Assembly (NCBI GenBank): GCA_046155815.1
Contig: JBJXFY010000382.1
Coordinates: 1-15,120, forward strand
Origin: JBJXFY01 sp046155815
Lineage (GTDB): Bacteria > Verrucomicrobiota > Verrucomicrobiia > Limisphaerales > CAIMTB01
Direction: 5' to 3'
DNA: 15,120 nt
Shown: piece by piece, positions 6,992 through 12,777 of the stretch
Numbering within the stretch: position 1 is the stretch's first letter
Layout of the letters: every line of letters begins with the position of its first letter
Made by a program: the position numbers and the translations under genes
Notes under the pieces: model-generated
The model's input: only the letters and a program-made list of their open reading frames with translations
Told to the model about the DNA's origin: nothing
Database searches by the model: none

Positions 6992-7023
6992 GGCCGGCTT
7001 TTCCCGTCGGGCCGGCCGTTTTT
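6992..7023 (+). terminator. candidate Rho-independent terminator after the kinase gene
   Basis: GGCCGGC (6992-6998) and GCCGGCC (7011-7017) form a perfect 7-bp GC stem with a 12-nt loop that itself contains CCCG-T-CGGG. It is followed by G and five Ts (7019-7023). It would end the regulator-kinase transcript before the sigma-54 promoter. The loop is longer than usual for an intrinsic terminator, so confidence is moderate. Confidence 0.5.
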
Positions 7024-7033
7024 CTGACCGCCC

Positions 7034-7049
7034 GTCCCACTTTCGGGCC
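7034..7049. promoter_or_regulatory. candidate enhancer site 2 for the sigma-54 activator
   Basis: GTCCCACTTTCGGGCC differs from site 1 at two positions and keeps the CCC-N5-CGGG core and the CTTT spacer. The match extends upstream, CCCGTCCC being common to both. Its centre lies about 108 bp upstream of the predicted transcription start. Confidence 0.5.
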
Positions 7050-7123
7050 GGCTGTTCCCGGTGCCGGGCTGGTTGCACCCTCTTCTGCGACTTTTGAGGC
7101 TTCTCCGGCGTCGTTTCCATCGC

Positions 7124-7138
7124 TGGCACGGCGGTTGC
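7124..7138 (+). promoter_or_regulatory. sigma-54 (RpoN) -24/-12 promoter
   Basis: TGGCACGGCGGTTGC matches the sigma-54 consensus TGGCAC-N5-TTGC at every conserved base, with the invariant GG (7125-7126) and GC (7137-7138) ten bases apart. Transcription would begin near 7149-7150, about 50 nt before the first ATG at 7199. A sigma-54 activator gene lies about 1.7 kb upstream, which supports this promoter as its target. Confidence 0.85.
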
Positions 7139-7198
7139 CTTACTGCGGCAGCCGTCGCTCAAACCAGCGAACCATCGAAAACTGAACCTCCGCCGACC

Positions 7199-7459
7199 AT
7201 GCCTGTCCTTTCCAAATTCTACGGCATCGTGATCCGGATGGTGTTCAGCCGGGCGCTCGGCGCGCACTTTCACGCGTTGTACGGAGATCGTGAAGTCGTC
7301 GTCGGGCTGCACCCGCTGCGCATCATCCAGGGCGATGCGCCCGCCCGTGTCAGTGATCTCGTGCTCGAATGGGCCGCCCTGCATCACCGCGAGCTGATGC
7401 AGGCCTGGCAGCGCCTCGGGCAGGCCCAGCCGCCCCTGGCCATCGCCCCGTTGAACTGA
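7199..7459 (+). CDS. DUF4160 domain protein
   Basis: An 86-residue protein with the DUF4160 N-terminal pattern: a short strand ending in FYGIVIRM (7-14), then AHFHALYGDREVVV (22-35) where most members have P-H-F-H-A-x-Y. A helical C-terminal half follows with an H-R-E-L-x-x-A-W segment near 63-70, as in other members. The family is small and of unproven biochemical role; it commonly pairs with DUF2442 and is sometimes placed in toxin-antitoxin-like loci, but no DUF2442 gene is visible here. It is the first gene after the sigma-54 promoter and ends 7 bp before the adaptor gene, so it is probably co-transcribed with the exporter. The start at 7199 gives the usual family N-terminus. Confidence 0.8.
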   Translation: MPVLSKFYGIVIRMVFSRALGAHFHALYGDREVVVGLHPLRIIQGDAPARVSDLVLEWAALHHRELMQAWQRLGQAQPPLAIAPLN

Positions 7460-7466
7460 ACCCCTC

Positions 7467-8789
7467 ATGTCCCGCCCCGCCCCCGAAACCGCCCGCCCGC
7501 GTTTCTCACCCGCGACCTCGGCCATGGACGTGCCCCGCCCCGACCTCGTACGGAAGCGGCGGCGACGGCGGCTGGCCTGGGGCGCGGCGACGGTGGCGGT
7601 GCTCTCCGTCGTCACCGTGCTGGTCGCCCGGCTCGAGCCGGCTGCTCCAACCGTGGACCGCGCCGCAGTCTGGCCGGACACGGTGCGCCGCGGGGAGATG
7701 CTCCGCCAGGTGCGGGGCCCGGGCACTCTGGTGCCGGAGACGATCCTCTTCGTCCAGGCCGAGGCCGAAGGGCGCGTGGAGCGCATCCTCGTGCAGCCCG
7801 GCGCCGAGGTCGCGGCGGACACCGTGCTGATGGAATTGAGCAACCCGGAGCTGCAGCAGGCCGCCTTCGACGCCGAATGGGCGCTCAAGGCGGCCGAGGC
7901 CCAGCTCGACCGACTGCGGACACAGCTCGAGAGCGACCGGCTCCAGCAGCAGGCCGCCCTCGCCACGCTCCGCGCGGACCTCGCCCAGGCCCGCCTCGAG
8001 GCCGAGGCCGACGAGTCCCTTGCCCGCGACGGCCTCGTGCCCGAGATCACGCGCCGACGTTCCCAGTCCAAGGCCGCGGATCTCGATCAGCGCACGGGCA
8101 TCGAGGAGCGGCGGCTCGGATTCTACGGCGAGAGCGTGGCTTCCCAGCTTGCCGTCCAGCGTGCGGAGGTGGAGAAGCTGCGTGCCTCCCTCGAGCTGAA
8201 GCGGCGGCAGGTCGCCAACCTCCGCGTCCGCGCCGGCATTGACGGCGTGCTGCAGCAGACCGGCGAACAGGCGCCGCTCCAGGTGGGCCAGCGCGTCGGC
8301 CCCGCCGCCACATTGGCCAAGGTCGTGCTTCCCCAGCGCCTCAAGGCCGAGATCCGCGTTCCGGAGACGCAGGCCCGCGATGTCCTCCGGGGCCAGCCGG
8401 TGGCGGTGGATACCCGCAACGGCATCGTGGCCGGCCACGTCGTGCGGGTGGATCCCGCAGTGCAGAACGGCAGCGTGCTCGTCGAGGTCAAGCTCGATGG
8501 GCCGCTCCCCCGTGGCGCCCGTCCCGACCTGAGCGTCGAGGGCACCATCGAGATCGAGCGCCTGACCGATGTCCTCTTTGTCGGGAAGCCCGTGCAGGGC
8601 CAGGCGGACGCCACGGTGGGCCTATTCAAGATCAGCCCGGACGGCCGCGAGGCGGTCCGGGTGCCCGTGCGGCTGGGCCGCGCCTCCGTGAGCACGATCG
8701 AGATTCTCGAAGGCCTCGTCGCCGGCGAGCAGATCATCCTTTCCGACATGTCCCAGTGGGACGCCCATCAACGCGTCCGGCTCCGCTGA
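7467..8789 (+). CDS. HlyD/MacA-type membrane fusion (periplasmic adaptor) protein
   Basis: A 440-residue adaptor that should sit in the inner membrane and bridge the ABC transporter to an outer-membrane channel. A basic segment KRRRRR (30-35) precedes one transmembrane helix (about 36-54). The first half of the lipoyl-like domain is near 93-125 (VERILVQPGAEV), a helical hairpin covers about 126-250, and the second lipoyl half (about 252-287) contains DGVLQQTGEQ and QVGQRV. Beta-barrel and membrane-proximal domains complete the chain. The ATG at 7467 is 7 bp after the previous stop. Family members usually begin Met-Asp-[Ile/Val]-x-Arg-Pro-Asp, which points to the in-frame ATG at 7524 (residue 20) as the real start. 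Neither start has a clear ribosome-binding site. Confidence 0.88.
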   Translation: MSRPAPETARPRFSPATSAMDVPRPDLVRKRRRRRLAWGAATVAVLSVVTVLVARLEPAAPTVDRAAVWPDTVRRGEMLRQVRGPGTLVPETILFVQAEAEGRVERILVQPGAEVAADTVLMELSNPELQQAAFDAEWALKAAEAQLDRLRTQLESDRLQQQAALATLRADLAQARLEAEADESLARDGLVPEITRRRSQSKAADLDQRTGIEERRLGFYGESVASQLAVQRAEVEKLRASLELKRRQVANLRVRAGIDGVLQQTGEQAPLQVGQRVGPAATLAKVVLPQRLKAEIRVPETQARDVLRGQPVAVDTRNGIVAGHVVRVDPAVQNGSVLVEVKLDGPLPRGARPDLSVEGTIEIERLTDVLFVGKPVQGQADATVGLFKISPDGREAVRVPVRLGRASVSTIEILEGLVAGEQIILSDMSQWDAHQRVRLR

Positions 8790-8806
8790 TTCTTCCGATC
8801 CATCCC

Positions 8807-9520
8807 ATGACTGACCCCCTCATCCGCCTCGAAGGCATCACCAAGGTGTTTCTCGCCGAGGAGATCGAGACGCACGCCCTCTCCGGCATCCATCTCGACA
8901 TCCAAAAGGGCGAATACGTCTCCATCGCCGGTCCCTCGGGCTGCGGCAAGTCCACGCTGCTCTCCATCCTGGGCCTGCTCGACACGCCGAGCGGGGGCGC
9001 CTACACGCTGAACAGCGAGCCGGTGGCCAACCTCGACTTCGCGCAACGCGCCCGCATCCGCAACCGTGAGATCGGCTTCATCTTCCAGAGCTTCAACCTC
9101 ATCGGCGACCTCACCGTGCAGGAGAACGTCGAGCTGCCGCTGACCTACCGGGGCGCGGTGTCCGGCGACGATCGCCGCTCCGCCGTGCTCGCTTCACTTG
9201 AGAAGGTCGGCATGTCCCACCGCCTCAACCACTATCCCTCACAGCTTTCCGGCGGCCAACAGCAGCGTGTGGCCGTTGCCCGCGCCCTCGTTGGCAACCC
9301 CTCGATCCTGCTCGCCGACGAGCCGACGGGGAATCTTGACTCAAAGAACGGTGACGCCGTGATGGAACTGCTGCGCGACCTGCACCGCGAAGGCGCGACG
9401 ATCTGCATGGTCACGCATGATCCGCGCTTCGCCCGGCACGCCGACCGCACCATCCACCTCTTCGACGGACGCATCGTCGAGGAGCACGACTCCGATCTGC
9501 CCGCAACCAAGAACGGCTAA
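8807..9520 (+). CDS. ABC transporter ATP-binding protein, MacB/LolD-like (first of two)
   Basis: A 237-residue ATPase with all motifs intact: Walker A GPSGCGKST (42-50), Q-loop Gln94 in FQSFNLI, signature LSGGQQQR (147-154), Walker B ILLADE (167-172), D-loop GNLDS and switch His204 in VTHD. The sequence is of the LolD/MacB/FtsE type that works with FtsX-like permeases to move lipoproteins or drugs by mechanotransmission. The ATG at 8807 lies 17 bp after the adaptor stop; the frame is open further upstream only inside the adaptor gene. With the adaptor it forms the cytoplasmic motor of a tripartite exporter. No permease gene follows directly, which is unusual for this operon type. Confidence 0.93.
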   Translation: MTDPLIRLEGITKVFLAEEIETHALSGIHLDIQKGEYVSIAGPSGCGKSTLLSILGLLDTPSGGAYTLNSEPVANLDFAQRARIRNREIGFIFQSFNLIGDLTVQENVELPLTYRGAVSGDDRRSAVLASLEKVGMSHRLNHYPSQLSGGQQQRVAVARALVGNPSILLADEPTGNLDSKNGDAVMELLRDLHREGATICMVTHDPRFARHADRTIHLFDGRIVEEHDSDLPATKNG

Positions 9521-9527
9521 CCCCCCC

Positions 9528-10190
9528 ATGATCCGCCTCCGCAAGCTGGAAAAATCCTACCCCGTCCGCGCCGGTGAAACGTGGGTGCTGCGCGACATCA
9601 ACCTCGACGTGGCTGCCGGCGAGTTTGTCACCCTCATGGGGCCCAGCGGGGCGGGCAAATCCACGCTCCTCAGCATCCTCGGCGGTTACGACCACGCGTG
9701 GCGCGGCGAATACTGGTTCCGCGACCAGGCCGTGCACGCGATGCCCCCGCGCGAGCGCGCCGCGCTCAACAAGCGCGAGGTGGGCTTCGTCTTCCAGCAG
9801 TTCCACCTGCTCGATGACCTGACCGTGGCGGAGAACCTCGATCTCCCGCTGAGCTACCGCGACCTGAAGAAGGCGGAGCGCGAGGCCGCCGTGGCGGACA
9901 CCCTCGACCGCTTCGGCATCGTGGCGAAGAAGGACCTGTTTCCCAACCAGTTGAGCGGCGGGCAGCAGCAGCTCGTGGCGGTGGCGCGCGCGATCATTGC
10001 AAAGCCCTCCCTCCTGCTCGCCGACGAGCCCACCGGGAACCTCCATTCCGAGCAGGGCCGCGAGGTCATGGAGCTCTTCCGCCGGCTCAACCGCGAGGGC
10101 ACGACGGTGGTGCAGGTGACGCACAACGAGGAATGGGCCCGCTGCGGGGCCCGAGTCGTCCGGCTCCGGGACGGCTGGATGGAGAAATGA
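9528..10190 (+). CDS. ABC transporter ATP-binding protein, MacB/LolD-like (second, variant motifs)
   Basis: A 220-residue ATPase beginning 7 bp after the first one. Walker A GPSGAGKST (38-46), Gln90 in FQQFHLL, signature LSGGQ (142-146), Walker B LLLADE (162-167) and His199 in VTHN are present. Two positions differ from the usual pattern: the residue after LSGGQQQ is Leu149 rather than Arg, and the D-loop reads GNLHS with His173 in place of Asp. From memory, GNLHS also occurs in MacB-like ATPases of other phyla, so it may mark a subfamily rather than decay. It differs clearly in sequence from the first ATPase, so this is not a recent duplication. The two could form a heterodimer or serve different permeases. 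Confidence 0.92.
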   Translation: MIRLRKLEKSYPVRAGETWVLRDINLDVAAGEFVTLMGPSGAGKSTLLSILGGYDHAWRGEYWFRDQAVHAMPPRERAALNKREVGFVFQQFHLLDDLTVAENLDLPLSYRDLKKAEREAAVADTLDRFGIVAKKDLFPNQLSGGQQQLVAVARAIIAKPSLLLADEPTGNLHSEQGREVMELFRRLNREGTTVVQVTHNEEWARCGARVVRLRDGWMEK

Positions 10191-10308
10191 GCGGCGGACG
10201 AGGCTTCCGTACCAAGCATCAAGTGGTCCGCCGACTGCAGCTCACGTGAGACCAGCAAGGCTCAGGCAGGCCGACGGGGCGGCGTTCGCTGAGTACGGGA
10301 CAGTTGAA

Positions 10309-10322
10309 ACTGAGAACTCAGT
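10309..10322. promoter_or_regulatory. inverted repeat just upstream of the hydrolase start
   Basis: ACTGAGAACTCAGT has two perfect 6-bp arms around AA and ends 4 bp before the ATG at 10327, overlapping the expected ribosome-binding region. It could be an operator or a hairpin affecting initiation. The rest of the 136-bp gap from 10191 shows no clear promoter and no terminator for the ATPase operon. Confidence 0.4.
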
Positions 10323-10326
10323 CACC

Positions 10327-11265
10327 ATGAAACACCTGAAGCTCACCGTGCACCGGTCCTTGAAGTGTCCCGCACTCACCGCAATGGCCCTGCTCACGCT
10401 GGACTTTGGCCTCCGCTACGACGCGGCGCGAGCGGCGGAACCAGCCGCCGCCACGGCCGGCGACCGGGTTGCACTCGTCGACCTTGGCGGGAGAAGGCTC
10501 CAGCTGCTCACCCGCGGCGTCGGCTCGCCCACCATCGTGATCGAAGCCGGAATGGGCGAACCGCCCATCGAAAGCGGATCATGGACCAAGGTTGTCAACG
10601 AACTCTCCAAGTCGAACCGCGTGGTGCTCTACAATCGCGCCGGCCTCGGCCGGAGCGATCCCGCCCCGAAGCTTCCACGCACCAGCCTCGACGTCGCCCA
10701 TGACCTCAACGCCCTGCTGACCCAGGCCGCCGTTCCCGGACCCTACCTGCTCGTCGGGCATTCGTATGGCGGCCTCCACATCCGGATGTTCGCCAGCCAG
10801 TTTCCCGAGCAAGTTGCCGGCATGGTCCTCGTCGATGCATCCCATCCGGATCAGGACCAGCGCTGGTTGGCATCGTTCGGACCTGCGACGCCCACCGAAC
10901 CTGAGGCCGTCCGGAAGGCCCGTCAGTTCCTCGGCGCCCGGATCACCCCTTCGGCCAATCCGGAAAGCATTGATCCCCGGGCTACCTCCACACAGATCAA
11001 GGGGGCGCATGGCCTCGGCGACAAACCGCTCGTCATCCTGACCCATAGCGCCGACTTCAAAATGGACCCGGGCCTGCCCGCCGAAACCCTGCGCCGTATC
11101 GAGGCGGTATGGACCGAGATCCAGACTGAGTACAAACGCCTCTCGACCAGTAGCGTGCTGCTACAGTCCAAGTCGGGCGGCCACAACCTGCCCGGCGAGG
11201 ATCCGGAACTGGTCATTGCCGGCATCCGCACTGCTCTCGACGAGCTGAAGGAAAGGGTCAAGTAG
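10327..11265 (+). CDS. exported alpha/beta-hydrolase
   Basis: A 312-residue alpha/beta-hydrolase-fold enzyme with a predicted signal peptide: a basic N-terminus, a hydrophobic stretch near 16-29 and Ala-rich cleavage sites around 33-38. The nucleophile elbow is GHSYGG (144-149) with Ser146. The catalytic His is probably H286 in SGGHNLP. An Asp follows a hydrophobic strand at VLVDASHP (D170), but the acid residue is not certain. The N-terminal strands LYNRAGLGRSDP and the IEAGMGEP oxyanion region fit small esterase- or peptidase-like members. The substrate cannot be told. I chose the ATG at 10327 for the signal peptide; the frame is open to 10246 without it. Codon use is less GC-biased than in the ATPases upstream. 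Confidence 0.85.
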   Translation: MKHLKLTVHRSLKCPALTAMALLTLDFGLRYDAARAAEPAAATAGDRVALVDLGGRRLQLLTRGVGSPTIVIEAGMGEPPIESGSWTKVVNELSKSNRVVLYNRAGLGRSDPAPKLPRTSLDVAHDLNALLTQAAVPGPYLLVGHSYGGLHIRMFASQFPEQVAGMVLVDASHPDQDQRWLASFGPATPTEPEAVRKARQFLGARITPSANPESIDPRATSTQIKGAHGLGDKPLVILTHSADFKMDPGLPAETLRRIEAVWTEIQTEYKRLSTSSVLLQSKSGGHNLPGEDPELVIAGIRTALDELKERVK

Positions 11266-11283
11266 GACAAGCCAGACCCAAAC

Positions 11284-11291
11284 GAAGGAAG
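11284..11291 (+). promoter_or_regulatory. Shine-Dalgarno site fixing the start at 11299
   Basis: GAAGGAAG lies 7 bp before the ATG at 11299, one of the few good ribosome-binding sites in the window. It supports the long N-terminal extension ahead of the signal sequence of the following gene. Confidence 0.55.
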
Positions 11292-11298
11292 CAGCATC

Positions 11299-12312
11299 AT
11301 GAATCCAAACGAGCGCTCGATTGGGAAATCTCGAAGGCCAACGCCCTTTGTAAGTGAGGCCGCCGCCGGAGAAACATCGGGACAGCCATCCAGCCTTCGA
11401 TCAGAACTGATCCGCTGTGCTGCTGCCTGCATCCTCCTGTCAGTGCTTGGGTTGGTCGGCAGTTTCAAGAGTGTCGCCGCAGATGCCGAGAAGTCGGCAC
11501 CGGCCGGCGCGATCAGCGCTTCGCTGATCTCCGATGTCGTCACCCTACAAGCCGGATCAACCGTCTGGCTCGGGGTGCGGGTCGAGATTCCCGACGAGCA
11601 GAAGCTCGAGTGGTCCACCGACGGAGGCGAGCCGCCCAAAGTGGAGTGGGACCTGCCCGAAGGCTTCCAGGCTGCGCCAACACGCTGGCGGTCGATCGAC
11701 GGCCGTTCGATGCTCGGAGACGAGGTCAGATCCTCGTTCACGGCGCCGGTATTGTTCCTGACCCGCGTCACAGTGCCCGAAAGCCTGTCGTCGAGCAGCA
11801 AGGCCACGGTGCGAGCCAAGGTGTCCTGGCGGTCGAACGCAAAGTCCGAACCAACGACCCTCGACTGCGCACCGCTCGAGTTTGCCTTTGTCGAAACGCC
11901 GGGCGGCCCTTCCGCGCAGTCGCAGATGGTTGCCAACGCCGTAAAGACGCTGCCGCTGACCGAATCCCAGGCAGGGCGGTTCCTGCTGGAGAACGGCCGC
12001 GAACGCTTCGGCCTGGGACTGCGGGTCCTCTCCGAAACGGAGGGCGAGGTCATGATCAGCGTGCCCGGCAGTCAGGCCTGGGTGCTGACCCCGGGGCCAG
12101 AGAGCTCGCCGCTGGTGGATCCTGCGCGTGGACCAATGGCCCGAGGTGAACGCTTGCGGATCGCGCTCAAGCCGGAGCGAAGGCCAGGGCCGGACGGAAA
12201 GCCGGTCTTCGTCGTGCGCCTGGACGGGGTGATCGATGTCTACGACCCGGATGGCAGACGCTGGGCCATCCAGCTCAAACCGCATATCGCCCAAGGCATC
12301 TCCGCGCCTTGA
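11299..12312 (+). CDS. exported DsbD-N-domain-like protein lacking the cysteine pair
   Basis: A 337-residue protein. An unusual hydrophilic leader of about 34 residues precedes a hydrophobic segment (about 38-55) ending in an Ala-rich site near 59-62, so it is probably exported or anchored. Residues 72-200 resemble the N-terminal immunoglobulin-like domain of DsbD: TVWLGVRVEIP (88-98), then PPKVEWDLPEGFQAAPTRW (112-130) and a VRAKVSW strand (171-177). In DsbD that strand leads into the redox-active cysteine pair; here there is no pair, only Cys190 in the mature part, so thiol-disulfide exchange as in DsbD is unlikely. The rest (201-337) I do not recognise; it is mostly strand-like. The similarity call comes from motif memory, not an alignment. 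It lies 33 bp after the hydrolase gene and is probably in its operon. Confidence 0.6.
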   Translation: MNPNERSIGKSRRPTPFVSEAAAGETSGQPSSLRSELIRCAAACILLSVLGLVGSFKSVAADAEKSAPAGAISASLISDVVTLQAGSTVWLGVRVEIPDEQKLEWSTDGGEPPKVEWDLPEGFQAAPTRWRSIDGRSMLGDEVRSSFTAPVLFLTRVTVPESLSSSSKATVRAKVSWRSNAKSEPTTLDCAPLEFAFVETPGGPSAQSQMVANAVKTLPLTESQAGRFLLENGRERFGLGLRVLSETEGEVMISVPGSQAWVLTPGPESSPLVDPARGPMARGERLRIALKPERRPGPDGKPVFVVRLDGVIDVYDPDGRRWAIQLKPHIAQGISAP

Positions 12313-12326
12313 AAGCCGCCCATGGA

Positions 12327-12758
12327 ATGTCGAAACGGCCTGATACACGACCCGTGAAAGCGTTCATCATCTGGACGGGTCTGGTCAGCGGAATTTCTGG
12401 GGTAGCGCTCCAAGTCCCGTCGCTGACGGCCCAGCTTTTCCCGGTCTCGCCTCCCGCCCTGGTGCTGCGGGTCTTTGGCCTGGTGGCGGTCTTCCTCGGG
12501 CTGATGTTGATCCTTTGTTCCCGCGATCTGAAAAATCGCGGCGTCGTGGTCATCTGGGAAGGGATGCTCCGTCTGGTCGGAGGCTTGGTAATCGCCGGCT
12601 ATGGGATTTTCGGTGACCATGGGGTGCTGATGTGCCTCGCCGGGCTCGGCGACTTTGCCATCGGCGGCGTCTATCTCGTCTTTCTGCCCCGCCACCTTGG
12701 GGTTTCGACCCTCGACTTGCTTCTAGACCGTCAACGATCAACTCACAGTCCGCATTGA
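12327..12758 (+). CDS. small four-helix membrane protein, unknown
   Basis: A 143-residue protein from the ATG at 12327, with four hydrophobic segments: about 13-33, 45-63, 78-94 and 98-119. Short charged loops (SRDLKNRG) and a basic N-terminus and C-terminus suggest both ends are cytoplasmic. I do not recognise the family. A TTG at 12309 overlaps the preceding stop codon as TTGA and would add six residues by translational coupling; either start is possible. It ends 19 bp before the permease gene, so hydrolase, DsbD-N-like protein, this protein and perhaps the permease may be one transcription unit. Confidence 0.65.
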   Translation: MSKRPDTRPVKAFIIWTGLVSGISGVALQVPSLTAQLFPVSPPALVLRVFGLVAVFLGLMLILCSRDLKNRGVVVIWEGMLRLVGGLVIAGYGIFGDHGVLMCLAGLGDFAIGGVYLVFLPRHLGVSTLDLLLDRQRSTHSPH

Positions 12759-12777
12759 TCGGAAAGCCATCCACTCC

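Larger units (their letters stand above)
6854..7198 (+). promoter_or_regulatory. 345-bp regulatory gap upstream of the transporter operon
   Basis: This is the only gene-free stretch longer than 300 bases. In order it holds a degenerate inverted hexamer repeat (6871-6932), a perfect 6-bp inverted repeat (6970-6985), a candidate terminator (6992-7023), a related imperfect inverted repeat (7034-7049), another short palindrome CCCGG-TG-CCGGG (7057-7068), and a consensus sigma-54 promoter (7124-7138). The frames open across it show no recognisable protein. Confidence 0.7.

Noticed and set aside
7057..7068. CCCGG-TG-CCGGG palindrome as a third activator site
   Set aside because: It lacks the CTTT spacer and CCCGTCCC flank shared by the other two repeats; short GC palindromes are common in this region.
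4460..8071. Minus-strand open frame of 1203 codons opposite the regulator, kinase and adaptor genes
   Set aside because: Arg/Ala/Ser-rich, low-complexity translation with no motifs. It spans three well-supported plus-strand genes and their regulatory gap. Strong GC3 bias keeps antisense frames free of stops.
10191..10326. Possible integron-type recombination site or insertion-sequence end at the composition boundary
   Set aside because: No attC-like core or arms, no target-site duplication and no transposase or integrase fragment were seen.
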